Below, piece after piece: positions 1-9,008 of a stretch of DNA of 32,173 nt (position 1 is its first letter; each line of letters starts with the position of its first letter). Where the stretch lies: contig JAUXUZ010000513.1 of NCBI GenBank assembly GCA_030680655.1, forward strand, positions 1 to 32,173. Reading direction: 5' to 3'. Source of the DNA: Phycisphaerales bacterium. Lineage in GTDB: Bacteria; Planctomycetota; Phycisphaerae; Phycisphaerales; UBA1924. Both the position numbers and the translations under genes were made by a program. Below the pieces are notes generated by a model. It worked only from the letters and a program-made list of their open reading frames with translations. It did not search any database and was not told the origin of the DNA.

Positions 1-176
1 GGCTTGGTTCATCATGCGCAGGTACTCCGTGGGGCCGGGTGGCCCTTGCCTCAACGGGCGTTGGTAATAAGTATATCCGATAAACGGACAAGTAATTCAC
101 GAAAAACGGTGATTCTGAGCCCGCCAAGGACAGCCGAAAGAGGCCGCGGAGATCAAAAAAACGACACCAGTGGCCT

Positions 177-205
177 TTGACAAGACGATAAAAGGACCAT
201 ATTGT
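177..205 (+). promoter_or_regulatory. Candidate sigma70-type promoter of the cbb3 oxidase operon
   Basis: TTGACA at 177-182 is followed after 17 bases by TATTGT at 200-205, a perfect -35 and a 4/6 match to TATAAT at ideal spacing. Transcription would start near 212, giving a leader of about 23 bases that contains the GAGGAG ribosome site (224-229) of ccoNO. I looked for an FNR/ANR palindrome (TTGAT-N4-ATCAA), often found at cbb3 operons, and saw none. The rest of 1-176 shows no supportable gene. Confidence 0.5.
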
Positions 206-234
206 CGCGTTCAAAGATGACTTGAGGAGCAGGT

Positions 235-2613
235 ATGGGTGCGACTGGAACGACGGTCATTCGTGCAACGGGCGAGCCTTCGGCGGCGACAGGGGGAGGC
301 GAAGCGGGAGTTGCCGAAGGGGGTTTTCCCGTTGAACGGTTCGTCTACGACGACAAGATCGTCAGGGCGTTCATGCTGATGACGCTGGTGTGGGGGCTGG
401 TCGCCTTCCTGGTGGGCATCATCATCGCCGTGCAGCTGGCGTTCCCGGCGGCCAACCTGGGACTCTCGTTCACCTCGTTTGGGCGCCTGCGCCCGCTGCA
501 CACCAACGCGGCGATCTTCGCGTTCGCCGGGAACGCGATCTTCGCGGCGATCTACTACAGCACCCAGCGGTTGTGCAAGGCGCGGATGTTCTCCGACAGG
601 CTCAGCTGGCTCCACTTCTGGGGCTGGCAGGCGGTGATCGTGTCGGCGGCGTTGACGCTGCCGCTGGGGATCACCCAGGGCAAGGAGTACGCCGAGCTTG
701 AGTGGCCCATCGACTTGCTGATCGCGGTCGTGTGGGTGGGGTTCTTCGGCGTCAACTTCTTCGGCACGCTGGCGCGGCGGCGCGAGCGGCACATGTACGT
801 GGCGCTGTGGTTCTACATCGCGACGATCGTGACGGTCGCGGTGCTGCACGTGTTCAACAACATCTGGGTGCCCGTCGGCTTTGTCCACCTGCTCAACACC
901 GGCGAGTTTCTCAGCGCCGAGGTGTTCATGAAGTCGTACCCCGTGTACGCGGGCGTGCAGGACGCGTTCATGCAGTGGTGGTACGGGCACAACGCCGTAG
1001 CGTTCTTCCTGACGACGCCGTTCCTGGGCATGATGTACTACTTCATGCCCAAGGCGGCCAACCGCCCGGTCTTCAGCTACCGGTTGAGCATCATCCACTT
1101 CAGGTCGCTGGTGTTCATGTACATCTGGGCCGGCCCGCACCACCTTCATTACACGGCCTTGCCCGGCTGGGCGAGCACGCTCGGCATGCTCTTCAGCGTG
1201 ATGCTGTGGATGCCCAGCTGGGGCGGGGGCATCAACGGCCTGCTGACGCTGCGCGGCGCGTGGGGGCGGGTGACGGCCGATCCGGTGCTGAAGTTCTTCG
1301 TCGTCGGCGTGACGTTCTACATGATGTCGACCTTCGAGGGGCCGATGCTCTCGATCAAGACGATCAACGCGCTCTCGCACTACACAGACTGGACGGTCGC
1401 CCACGTGCACGGCGGCACGCTCGGCTGGAACGGGTTCATGGTCTTCGGGATGATCTACTACCTGATGCCCCGCCTGTTCCAGACGCAGGTCTACAGCCAG
1501 CGGCTCGTCGGTGCGCACTTCTGGATCGCGACGATCGGCATTCTCCTGTACGTCATCCCGATCTACGTGGCTGGGCTGACGCAGGGGCTCATGTGGCGCG
1601 CGTTCGACGAGAGCGGCGTGCTGAAGTACCCGGAGTTTGTCGAGACCGTCTCGGCGGTCATCCCGTTGTACTGGGTGCGCGTTGCCGGGGGGCTGCTCTA
1701 CTTCGCCGGGGCGGTGATGTGCGCGTACAACATGCTCCTGACGTGGCGGGCGCGTCCGGCCCGGTTCAAGGAGCAGGTCCACGAAGCGCCGTCGCTGCGG
1801 TTTGTGCCCATCGTCGATCCCCGCCGCCCGGTGAGCGAGTTGACATCGAACGTCGAGTGGGGCAAGGCGTTTGACGTCTGGTCGACGGGCTGGTGGCACC
1901 GCATCTGGGAGCGCAAGCCGCTGCGGTTTACGCTGTTTGTGGCCGTCGCGGTCGGCGTGGCGTCGTTGTTTGAGATGATCCCTACGTTCCTGATCCGCTC
2001 GAACGTGCCGACGATCGCTTCGGTGAAGCCGTACACGCCGTTGGAACTGGCCGGGCGCGACATCTACGTCGCGGAGGGGTGTTACAACTGCCACTCGCAG
2101 ATGATCCGCCCGATCTACGCTGAGACCAAGCGGTACGGCGAGTACTCAAAGCCGGGTGAGTTTGTCTACGACCACCCCTTCCAGTGGGGCAGCCGGCGGA
2201 TCGGCCCGGATCTTGCGCGCGAGGGCGGTGCGAGGTCGGACCTGTGGCACCTGCTGCACCTGCGGGCACCGGCCGACACCATGCAGGGATCGATCATGCC
2301 GCGGTACCCGTGGCTTATCGCAACGGACCTTGACTTTAAGGCCGTTCAGGCACGCGTGAACGCGATGGCGATGCTCGGCGTGCCGTACGGCAAGGCCGTG
2401 CTCGACGGGGCGGCCGAGAAGATGGCACGCGAGCAGTCTGCGGCGATCGCTCAGCGGATCCGTGAGCAGGGCGCGGGCTCGCTGCCGGGCGATGTGCCGG
2501 CGGACATTGAGAACAAGCAGGTGATTGCGCTGATCGCGTACCTGCAGCGGCTCGGCACGGACATCTCGTCGCCCACCGGTGCGGCTGCTCCTGCCCCGGC
2601 CACCACCAAGTAA
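235..2613 (+). CDS. ccoNO: cbb3-type cytochrome c oxidase, fused subunits I and II (CcoN-CcoO)
   Basis: This 792-residue protein joins the catalytic haem-copper subunit CcoN (about residues 35-545) to the monohaem cytochrome c subunit CcoO (about 555-775). The complex reduces O2 to water at the cytoplasmic or inner membrane and pumps protons. The N-terminal part has many membrane helices and the expected histidines: RPLHTN (low-spin haem), WYGHNAV and GPHHLH (CuB site), and HVHGG (haem ligands). The CcoO part begins with its own membrane anchor and carries CYNCH at 616-620, with a later GSIMPRYPW region supplying the axial Met. CcoN and CcoO are separate genes in most proteobacteria; fused forms are known in some other phyla. 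The start ATG follows GAGGAG by five bases. Strength of the call comes from both domains and from the eight-gene cco context. Confidence 0.97.
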   Translation: MGATGTTVIRATGEPSAATGGGEAGVAEGGFPVERFVYDDKIVRAFMLMTLVWGLVAFLVGIIIAVQLAFPAANLGLSFTSFGRLRPLHTNAAIFAFAGNAIFAAIYYSTQRLCKARMFSDRLSWLHFWGWQAVIVSAALTLPLGITQGKEYAELEWPIDLLIAVVWVGFFGVNFFGTLARRRERHMYVALWFYIATIVTVAVLHVFNNIWVPVGFVHLLNTGEFLSAEVFMKSYPVYAGVQDAFMQWWYGHNAVAFFLTTPFLGMMYYFMPKAANRPVFSYRLSIIHFRSLVFMYIWAGPHHLHYTALPGWASTLGMLFSVMLWMPSWGGGINGLLTLRGAWGRVTADPVLKFFVVGVTFYMMSTFEGPMLSIKTINALSHYTDWTVAHVHGGTLGWNGFMVFGMIYYLMPRLFQTQVYSQRLVGAHFWIATIGILLYVIPIYVAGLTQGLMWRAFDESGVLKYPEFVETVSAVIPLYWVRVAGGLLYFAGAVMCAYNMLLTWRARPARFKEQVHEAPSLRFVPIVDPRRPVSELTSNVEWGKAFDVWSTGWWHRIWERKPLRFTLFVAVAVGVASLFEMIPTFLIRSNVPTIASVKPYTPLELAGRDIYVAEGCYNCHSQMIRPIYAETKRYGEYSKPGEFVYDHPFQWGSRRIGPDLAREGGARSDLWHLLHLRAPADTMQGSIMPRYPWLIATDLDFKAVQARVNAMAMLGVPYGKAVLDGAAEKMAREQSAAIAQRIREQGAGSLPGDVPADIENKQVIALIAYLQRLGTDISSPTGAAAPAPATTK

Positions 2614-2628
2614 CGAAGGGAGTCCCCC

Positions 2629-2835
2629 GTGCGATTGAGCGACATCATGGGCAACATGGACCTTGCGATCTACCCGACACTCGCCTTGGTGCTGTTCGCC
2701 GGCGTGTTTGTGCTGGTGACGGCCAGGGCGCTGCGGACGGACCGGCGGACCCGCGCCGGTTGGGCGCGCCTGCCGCTCGAGGTGGAGGGTTCAGCACAGG
2801 CGGACCGCTCGACGGCCCAGGAGACATCACGGTGA
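2629..2835 (+). CDS. ccoQ: CcoQ/FixQ-like small membrane subunit of cbb3 oxidase
   Basis: A 68-residue protein with one predicted membrane helix near the N-terminus (LAIYPTLALVLFAGVFVLV) followed by a basic, polar tail. CcoQ is a small single-helix subunit that stabilises the cbb3 complex. It is poorly conserved in sequence, so the call rests on size, topology and position between ccoNO and ccoP. The gene starts 15 bases after ccoNO, behind GAAGGGAG. Its TGA overlaps the GTG of ccoP in the sequence GTGA. Confidence 0.7.
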   Translation: MRLSDIMGNMDLAIYPTLALVLFAGVFVLVTARALRTDRRTRAGWARLPLEVEGSAQADRSTAQETSR

Positions 2836-3470
2836 GCAACGAAGCAAGCACAACGCGGGCCGCCGCGCCGGACTCGCTGACCGGGCACGTCTACGACGGG
2901 ATCCAGGAGTACGACAACCCAACGCCGGGGTGGTGGACGATGATCTTCGCGCTGTCGTTCGTCTGGGCGTGCTTCTACTGGGTCAGGTACGAGTTGAACA
3001 CCACACCGCCGACGGTATTTGGTGAATGGGAGGACGACGTCGCGGAGGCGAACAGGGCGATGTTCGCGAAGCTCGGGGATCTGAAGGGGGACGAGCAGAC
3101 GCTGCTGTCGATGGGGCGCAACGCCGATTGGATGCCCGTGGGAGCGAGCATCTTCAAGGCGAACTGCGCCGCGTGCCACGGGCGACAGGGCCAGGGTGAC
3201 GTTGGATCGAACCTGACCGACGACGCTTTCAAGAACGTCAAGGTGATCACGGACATTCCCAGCGTCGTTCGCGCCGGGGCGAACAACATGGCGATGCCGG
3301 CGTGGCGGGGCCGGTTGACCGAGAACGAGATCATCCTCGTCAGCGCGTACGTCGCGTCGCTCCGCGGCACGAACGTCCCGGGACGGGTACCGGAGGGCAC
3401 GGTGATCCCCGCGTGGCCCGCGCTGGTTTCACCCGCCGCTCCGGTCATGCCGACCGGCGCCGCCAAGTAG
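2832..3470 (+). CDS. ccoP: cbb3-type cytochrome c oxidase subunit III (CcoP), monohaem
   Basis: A 212-residue protein starting at a GTG that overlaps the ccoQ stop (GTGA). An ATG 24 codons upstream would sit inside ccoQ and encode a non-conserved Gly-rich extension, so GTG is preferred. The N-terminal part has the typical CcoP pattern: DGIQEYDNPTPGWW followed by one membrane helix. A single c-type haem site CAACH lies at 112-116, with NNMAMPAW as the likely axial Met region. Classical CcoP is dihaem; only one CXXCH is visible here and no second haem domain exists before the stop. The C-terminus is Pro/Ala-rich. The protein probably passes electrons from soluble cytochrome c to CcoO. Confidence 0.92.
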   Translation: MSNEASTTRAAAPDSLTGHVYDGIQEYDNPTPGWWTMIFALSFVWACFYWVRYELNTTPPTVFGEWEDDVAEANRAMFAKLGDLKGDEQTLLSMGRNADWMPVGASIFKANCAACHGRQGQGDVGSNLTDDAFKNVKVITDIPSVVRAGANNMAMPAWRGRLTENEIILVSAYVASLRGTNVPGRVPEGTVIPAWPALVSPAAPVMPTGAAK

Positions 3471-3496
3471 ACGCGGGCGAACTTTCAGGAGATGCA

Positions 3497-4948
3497 TTGG
3501 AGAGCCTGCTACAGCCCGAAGCGAGAGTCCTCTCGACGCTCAACAGCGATGGCTCGCGCCGCTGGCTGACGCCGCGTCCTTCGCGGGGCCGCTTCTGGCA
3601 CCGCCGCCGGGCGGTGGCGTACGGGTTGATCACTCTCTTCGTCGGGCTCCCCTACCTGCGGATCAACGACAAGCCGGCCGTGCTGCTCGACATCGTCCAC
3701 CGCGAGTTCACGCTCTTCGGCCGGACGTTCCTGCCCACTGACACGCCGTTGCTGGCGCTGCTGATCGTGGGCGTCTTTGTGGCCGTGTTCTTTGCGACCG
3801 CGGTCCTGGGCCGGGTGTGGTGCGGCTGGGGGTGCCCGCAGACGGTGTACCTTGAGTTCGTGTTCCGGCCGCTGGAGCGGCTGCTCCAGGGCGAGCCGGG
3901 CAGCCCGCGCAAGCCCGCGGCGTGGCTCGCTCCGTTGAAGTTGCCGATCTACCTGTTCCTCTCGGCGTTGCTGGCGCACACGTTTCTCGCCTACTTCGTC
4001 GGCATCGAAACGCTTCTTGGTTGGGTGCAGCAGTCGCCGCTGCGGCACCCGGTCCCCTTCATGGTGATGGCCGTCACAACGGGCCTGATGATGTTCGACT
4101 TCGCGTTCTTCCGCGAGCAGATGTGCATCATCGCCTGCCCGTACGGGCGAATGCAGTCGGTGATGCTCGACCGAGGCTCGCTTGTTGTTGGCTACGACCG
4201 CTCGCGCGGCGAACCCCGCGGCAAGGTCAAGCGTGGCGACGTGCGGCTGAAGATCGCAGGCGCCGACGAACCCCGCGCGGTCGGAGACTGTGTCGACTGC
4301 CTGCGCTGCGTGACGACCTGCCCCACGGGGATCGATATCCGCGACGGGCTGCAGATGGAGTGCGTGGCGTGCACACAGTGCATCGACGCCTGCGACGATG
4401 TGATGACAAAGCTCAAGCGCCCGACGGGGCTGATCCGGTACGCCTCTCAGCGGTCGATGGAGGGCAGGCCGGGCACGGCGTTCAGGCCGCGCGTCCTGAT
4501 CTACAGCGTCATGCTGCTGGTGATCATCGGGGCGCTGGCGACGCTGCTGCTGACCGCCTCACCCGTTGACGTTCGGCTGCTGCGCGGGCGCGGCCAGCCG
4601 TACTCCATCGGCACCGACGGACGGGTAATGGGCACGGTGCAACTGAAGCTGACCAACCGGACCGATCGGCCGGCCGCCTACTCGGTTCGCGTGATCCAGC
4701 CTGTGGGCGGGGAGGTGCACCTGGACGAGAACCCGATGTCCGTTGAGCCCGGCCAGATGCGCACGCAGGGCGGCTCGGTTGTCCTTGGGCGCGATGAGTT
4801 CGGCGCACTGGGGACGTGCCCGGTTCAGATCGAGATCACCGACGCGAGCGGGAGCACAAAGCGCGTGTCGTTCACCGCGCTGGGGCCGGCGGGAACCGGC
4901 CGATCAGTCGAGCCCTCGACGCCAATTCGAGAGGGAGGCCGGAAATGA
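3497..4948 (+). CDS. ccoG: Cytochrome c oxidase accessory protein CcoG (RdxA/FixG), 4Fe-4S membrane protein
   Basis: The open frame extends upstream into ccoP, but the only well-placed start is a TTG at 3497, five bases after AGGAG, giving 483 residues. The product is a membrane iron-sulphur protein needed for cbb3 assembly; in studied bacteria CcoG acts in reduction of copper for the oxidase. Visible features are several membrane helices, CGWGCPQ and CIIACPYGRMQ (NapH-like cysteines), and a ferredoxin-like double cluster region starting at C265 (CVDCLRCVTTCP, then CVACTQCIDAC). The soluble C-terminal part is a beta-rich FixG domain. It lies between ccoP and fixH, and its stop overlaps the fixH start (ATGA). 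Confidence 0.95.
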   Translation: MESLLQPEARVLSTLNSDGSRRWLTPRPSRGRFWHRRRAVAYGLITLFVGLPYLRINDKPAVLLDIVHREFTLFGRTFLPTDTPLLALLIVGVFVAVFFATAVLGRVWCGWGCPQTVYLEFVFRPLERLLQGEPGSPRKPAAWLAPLKLPIYLFLSALLAHTFLAYFVGIETLLGWVQQSPLRHPVPFMVMAVTTGLMMFDFAFFREQMCIIACPYGRMQSVMLDRGSLVVGYDRSRGEPRGKVKRGDVRLKIAGADEPRAVGDCVDCLRCVTTCPTGIDIRDGLQMECVACTQCIDACDDVMTKLKRPTGLIRYASQRSMEGRPGTAFRPRVLIYSVMLLVIIGALATLLLTASPVDVRLLRGRGQPYSIGTDGRVMGTVQLKLTNRTDRPAAYSVRVIQPVGGEVHLDENPMSVEPGQMRTQGGSVVLGRDEFGALGTCPVQIEITDASGSTKRVSFTALGPAGTGRSVEPSTPIREGGRK

Positions 4949-5499
4949 CGCCTCTTCCGATTTCCCCGGCGCGAGACACCTCTGGTTCTGGCAAGGGCTG
5001 GCCCGCGATGATCATCGGGCTGCTCTCGCTCAACGTCTGCATCGTCGCCGTCACCGTCGTGTGCGCAACACGCGACGCCTCGTTTGCGATCGAACCCGAC
5101 TACTACCAGAAGGCCGTCGAGTGGGACCGTTCGGCGCGCGAGCGCGACCGCGGTGTTGCGCTCGGCTGGGGCGTGTCCGTTGAGCGAGCCGACCCGCGCG
5201 AGGGTGCGCTCTTGCCCGTGCTCCGCGTCAGGGTCTCCGGGTCATCGGCCACCGGCGGCGGCGGTGCGCCACTCGACGGTGCCGAGGTACGGTGCGAGGT
5301 GTTCGCTCAGGCCAGGTCGGGGCAGCGATTCAACGTGGTCGCTATGGGAGTGGGGGGTGGCGTGTACGAGGCCGAGGTTCCGCTGACCCGCGGCGGAGTG
5401 TGGGAGGTGCGCGTGAGGGTCAAGCGCGGACCCGATGCGATGGCCTGCGTCCGCTCGCTGCTGGTGCCCGGCGCCGCGACCGAAGGGGGGGAGCGATGA
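4945..5499 (+). CDS. fixH: FixH family cbb3 oxidase assembly protein
   Basis: A 184-residue protein with one membrane helix near the N-terminus (MIIGLLSLNVCIVAVTVV) followed by the FixH hallmark DYYQKAVEWD and a beta-rich periplasmic domain. FixH (CcoH) helps stabilise and assemble the cbb3 complex, interacting with CcoI and the catalytic subunit. The ATG at 4945 overlaps the ccoG stop (ATGA) and has a strong GAGGGAGG ribosome site at 4931-4938. The frame is open further upstream, but that stretch lies inside ccoG and is unlikely to be translated. The stop overlaps the next gene's start, again as ATGA. Confidence 0.88.
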   Translation: MTPLPISPARDTSGSGKGWPAMIIGLLSLNVCIVAVTVVCATRDASFAIEPDYYQKAVEWDRSARERDRGVALGWGVSVERADPREGALLPVLRVRVSGSSATGGGGAPLDGAEVRCEVFAQARSGQRFNVVAMGVGGGVYEAEVPLTRGGVWEVRVRVKRGPDAMACVRSLLVPGAATEGGER

Positions 5500-6263
5500 C
5501 CGCGCTGTTCATCGCGGTGCTGTCGGCGAGCCTGCTGGGCAGCTTGCACTGCGCGGGCATGTGCGGCGCGTTTGTCGTGCTGGCCGTGAGCGGGGATGGG
5601 TCCGCCGCATCGCGACCGTGGTCGCTCCAGATGGCCTACCACGCGGGTCGCTTGCTGACATACGTCGTCCTCGGTTTTATTGCCGGAACGATTGGCGCAA
5701 CGCTGGACCTGGGCGGATCGCTGGTGAGTGTTCAGCGCGTTGCCACCGTCGCAGCGGCCGTCACGCTCGTGGTGTTCGGTCTGCTCACGCTGCTCCGGGT
5801 GCTGGGCCTTCGCCGCGCAACGCACGCCGCCCCTGCCTGGATGGCGCGGCTGGCTCAACGCGGGCACAGGGCGGCATGGCTGCTCGCCCCGCTCCCTCGG
5901 GCGCTCGCGATCGGTCTGCTGACCACGCTCCTGCCGTGCGGCTGGCTCTACGCGTTTGTGGTGACGGCCGCGGGCACGGCACACCCGGCTACCGCGGCGG
6001 CGGTGATGGGTGTGTTCTGGCTCGGCACGCTCCCGGTGATGGCGACCATCGGCGCCGGCGCACGTCGGCTGAGCGGCCCGCTCGGCGCGCACGCGCCGGT
6101 GCTGATGGCATCGCTGCTGATCGTGGTGGGCCTGTTCACCCTCGTACACCGGGCAAACCTGATCGGGCTTCCGTTGCCAGCGGGTTCGGAGGTATCCAAC
6201 GAGTCGGGCCAGCCCCTCGTGCCGAGCGCCAGTTCACCACTCCCATGCTGCGATGACCACTGA
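5496..6263 (+). CDS. Sulfite exporter TauE/SafE-like (UreH/DsbD-type) membrane protein of the cbb3 operon
   Basis: A 255-residue polytopic membrane protein. The signature SLHCAGMCGAF (His18, Cys19, Cys23) in helix 1 and LLPCGWLYAF (Cys148) in a later helix match the SafE-like 'HCxGMCG' family found beside ccoI and ccoS in many cco operons. Members are thought to function in cytochrome c oxidase maturation, probably metal or thiol handling; the exact reaction is not established. The C-terminus ends in CCDDH, a possible soft-metal site (inference). The start overlaps the fixH stop (ATGA), and the last 11 bases overlap the ATPase gene, so translation is probably coupled on both sides. Confidence 0.85.
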   Translation: MTALFIAVLSASLLGSLHCAGMCGAFVVLAVSGDGSAASRPWSLQMAYHAGRLLTYVVLGFIAGTIGATLDLGGSLVSVQRVATVAAAVTLVVFGLLTLLRVLGLRRATHAAPAWMARLAQRGHRAAWLLAPLPRALAIGLLTTLLPCGWLYAFVVTAAGTAHPATAAAVMGVFWLGTLPVMATIGAGARRLSGPLGAHAPVLMASLLIVVGLFTLVHRANLIGLPLPAGSEVSNESGQPLVPSASSPLPCCDDH

Positions 6264-8757
6264 GACACTGCAACTTGAGGCGGTCGCAGCGCCGATCACG
6301 CGGGCGGCGTGCGTGGCGTGCACGCACTGCGGGCTTCCGGTCCCACGGGGGCTTGTCCGCGCATCGGTGGATGTGCAGTTCTGCTGCGGCGGGTGCGAGG
6401 GTGCCTACGGGGTCATCAATTCGTGCGGGCTCGGCGGTTACTACGAGCTGATGGCCCGCACGGGCGACCACGGGCTGCGCTCGCTCAGGGTCAGTGAGGC
6501 CTTTGCGGAGTTCGACGACCCCGCTTTCGCCGCCGCGTACATCCGGCCCGCCGAAGCGGAGGGCCCTGTCGGAGCGAAACGGCTCGACCTTGTGCTCGAG
6601 GGCATGCACTGCGCCGCGTGCGTTTGGCTTCTAGAGCACCTCCCGCGCATCGTTCCCGGCGTTCTCTCGGCCACGGTCTACATCGGGCGTTCGACGGTGA
6701 GCGTCGCGTTCGATCCCCAGCGGGTCGCCCCGTCACGGATCGCCGGCGCTCTGGCAACGCTCGGCTACACGCCGCACGCTCCCCGCGGGAACGCGGCCCG
6801 CGACGCGGTGCGGGTCAGCGATCGGAAGCAGCTCGTGCAGATCGCCGTCGCCGGCGCGTGCGCCGGCAACGTCATGCTCTTTTCGTTCGCCCTCTACGGC
6901 GGGTTCTTCGGTGGCTCAATGTCCGCGACGATCGAGGGCGCGTTCCGGTGGCTCTCGCTCGTAGTTGGCTGCGCCAGCCTCGCCGGGCCCGGGAGGGCGT
7001 TCTTCAAGGGCGCGTGGGCGTCGATCCGCGCCGGCACACCTTCAATTGACGCGCCGATCGCACTCGCGCTTCTTGCCGGTGGTCTGATGGGGCTGTTCAA
7101 CACCGTCTTGAACCGCGGCGAGATCTACTTTGATTCGCTCACCATGCTTGTCTTCCTGCTCCTGGTGGGGCGGTTCTTTGGGGCTCGGCAGCAGCGGATC
7201 GCGGCCAGCAGCGTCGAACTGCTCTTCTGCCTTACCTCAGGCAGCGCTTGGGTTGTCGATCCACATGGCGGTCTGCGCCGGGTGCCGATCGAGGCGATCG
7301 CGGCGGGCGACGCCGTGGAAGTGCGCCCCGGTGAGAGCGTGCCAGTAGACGGCCGGGTAACCAGCGGTCGAACCAGCATCGATCAGGCGATGCTCACGGG
7401 AGAATCGAGGCCTGTGTGGATCGGTGAGGGCGGCGATGTGCTCGCTGGCACGGTGAACCAGTCGGCAACGATCCGCGTGCGAGCGACCGCGACGGGGCGC
7501 CAGACGCGCGCTGGGCGGTTGATGGAGCTCGTCGAGCGGTGCGCCACGCGACGCCCCGCGATTGTGCGATTCGCCGACTCGATCGCGCGGCCGTTTGTGG
7601 TCGTCGTCTCGATCGTGGCGGTGGCGGTCGGCGCTGCCTGGTGGTTTGTCGATCCGGCCCACGCGGTCGATCACGCGGTTGCGCTGCTCATCGTCACCTG
7701 CCCTTGTGCGCTCGGCTTTGCTGCGCCGCTCGCCGTCCACGCGGCGATCGGGCAGGGTGCACGCAGCGGCATCCTGATAAAGGACGGTGAAGTGCTCGAG
7801 CGCCTGGCCAGACCCGGCCTGATCCTGCTCGACAAGACGGGCACACTGACGGAAGGGCACCTCCGCGTGGTTTCTGCGGCGGGTGATCGCCGGGCGATGC
7901 ACCTGGCCGCCGCACTTGAACGCGAAGCGACCCACCCGATCGCCGCCGCGCTGCGCGAGGCCTACGAGACTGGGCTGACTGCTTCACGCGTCGAGCAGAC
8001 CGATCAGGGGGGCATCTGCGGCGAAGTTGACGGCCACCGTGTGGCCGTTGGCAACGAGGCCTTTGTGATGGGTCGGTCGGGACATGCTCTCCCCCGGGGT
8101 CTTGCAAACGTGATCGAGCAGGCACGGGCCGACCTCCAGACGCCCACGCTCATCGCTCTCGACGGGGTGCCCTCCGCCGTGGTTGTGCTGGGCGATCGCC
8201 TGAGGAGCGATGCGGCGGAGTCGGTCGCGGCGCTCAAGGGCGCGGGGTGGCGCGTCGGCATCCTCTCTGGCGATGAACCCGCGATCGTCGCCGGCCTGTC
8301 GGTTCGGCTCGGTCTCGATCCTGCCGACTGCAGTGGGGGCGTGGGCCCCGAGGAGAAGGCGGCGTACGTGCGGCAACGCATGACCGCTGGGCCGGTGGTC
8401 ATGGTGGGCGATGGCGTCAACGACGCCGCGGCCCTGGCAACAGCGACGGTGGGAATCGCGGTGCACGGCGGCGCCGAGGCGAGCATGGCCGCGGCCGACG
8501 CGTATGTGGCGCGGCCGGGTTTGGCGCCGATCGTCACGCTGGTGCGATCCGGCCCGCGGATGATCGCCACCGTCAAACGCATCTTCGCGGCGTCGCTGGC
8601 GTACAACATTGCCGCGGGGTCGCTCGCGGCAGCGGGCCTGATTCACCCTGTTGTTGCCGCCGTGCTCATGCCCCTCTCGTCGCTCACGGTGGTCGCTATC
8701 GCGCTACGTTCCAGGGTGATCGACGATCACGGCACCTTGAGAGAAGGAGGCGCCTGA
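6253..8757 (+). CDS. ccoI: Copper-translocating P-type ATPase of the CcoI/CopA2 type
   Basis: An 834-residue P1B ATPase that exports Cu across the membrane for insertion into the oxidase. Order of features: a Cys-rich N-terminal segment (CVACTHC at 20-26 and CCGGC near 44-48), typical of CcoI/FixI; a heavy-metal-associated domain with GMHCAAC at 117-123; membrane helices; the TGES actuator loop; the CPC ion site at 483-485; the phosphorylated Asp527 in DKTGT; and the GDGVNDAA hinge at 719-726. All catalytic motifs are intact. The extra N-terminal cysteines plus position between the SafE-like gene and ccoS favour the CcoI (slow, assembly) role over detoxification. The gene overlaps its neighbours at both ends (11 bases upstream, TGATG downstream). 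Confidence 0.96.
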   Translation: MTTETLQLEAVAAPITRAACVACTHCGLPVPRGLVRASVDVQFCCGGCEGAYGVINSCGLGGYYELMARTGDHGLRSLRVSEAFAEFDDPAFAAAYIRPAEAEGPVGAKRLDLVLEGMHCAACVWLLEHLPRIVPGVLSATVYIGRSTVSVAFDPQRVAPSRIAGALATLGYTPHAPRGNAARDAVRVSDRKQLVQIAVAGACAGNVMLFSFALYGGFFGGSMSATIEGAFRWLSLVVGCASLAGPGRAFFKGAWASIRAGTPSIDAPIALALLAGGLMGLFNTVLNRGEIYFDSLTMLVFLLLVGRFFGARQQRIAASSVELLFCLTSGSAWVVDPHGGLRRVPIEAIAAGDAVEVRPGESVPVDGRVTSGRTSIDQAMLTGESRPVWIGEGGDVLAGTVNQSATIRVRATATGRQTRAGRLMELVERCATRRPAIVRFADSIARPFVVVVSIVAVAVGAAWWFVDPAHAVDHAVALLIVTCPCALGFAAPLAVHAAIGQGARSGILIKDGEVLERLARPGLILLDKTGTLTEGHLRVVSAAGDRRAMHLAAALEREATHPIAAALREAYETGLTASRVEQTDQGGICGEVDGHRVAVGNEAFVMGRSGHALPRGLANVIEQARADLQTPTLIALDGVPSAVVVLGDRLRSDAAESVAALKGAGWRVGILSGDEPAIVAGLSVRLGLDPADCSGGVGPEEKAAYVRQRMTAGPVVMVGDGVNDAAALATATVGIAVHGGAEASMAAADAYVARPGLAPIVTLVRSGPRMIATVKRIFAASLAYNIAAGSLAAAGLIHPVVAAVLMPLSSLTVVAIALRSRVIDDHGTLREGGA

Positions 8758-8963
8758 TGGAGGTGCTTGTCATCGTGTTGCCGATCGCACTCCTGATGGG
8801 CGCGGGGTCGTTGTGGGTGTTCGTGCGCTGCGTGCGTTCAGGGCAATACGACGATCTCGACACGCCGCCGCTTCGGGTGCTCAGCGACGAGAAGCGGGTC
8901 GGTAGCGACGGGGGGCGAGGGAGTGACGAGCAATCAAGCGGGCGCGGCTGCTCCGAAAGGTAA
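8757..8963 (+). CDS. ccoS: CcoS/FixS cbb3 oxidase maturation protein
   Basis: A 68-residue protein. Residues 1-45 match the CcoS pattern: a short N-terminal helix (LVIVLPIALLMGAGSLWVF), then a segment in which the family has GQYDDLDTP followed by a conserved region around LSDEKR. CcoS is needed to insert redox cofactors into CcoN. The Gly/Ser-rich tail is not conserved. The start overlaps the ccoI stop (TGATG) behind a very strong AGAAGGAGG site at 8742-8750. It appears to be the last cco gene. The same frame remains open after its TAA and runs into the orphan dockerin-like fragment. Confidence 0.9.
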   Translation: MEVLVIVLPIALLMGAGSLWVFVRCVRSGQYDDLDTPPLRVLSDEKRVGSDGGRGSDEQSSGRGCSER

Positions 8964-9008
8964 GCCCGCAGGGGTTCGAGGCTCGAGTCGAACCGACCTG
9001 GCGCGCGA

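Noticed and set aside
1..15. Possible start of a minus-strand gene (ATG ATG AAC CAA GCC) leaving the window at the left edge
   Set aside because: Only five codons are visible, with a loosely spaced GGAG upstream; too little to support a gene.
211..2094. A 627-residue open frame antisense to ccoNO
   Set aside because: Its product is Arg/His/Asp-rich low-complexity sequence typical of the shadow frame of a GC-rich gene, while the + strand encodes an unmistakable oxidase.
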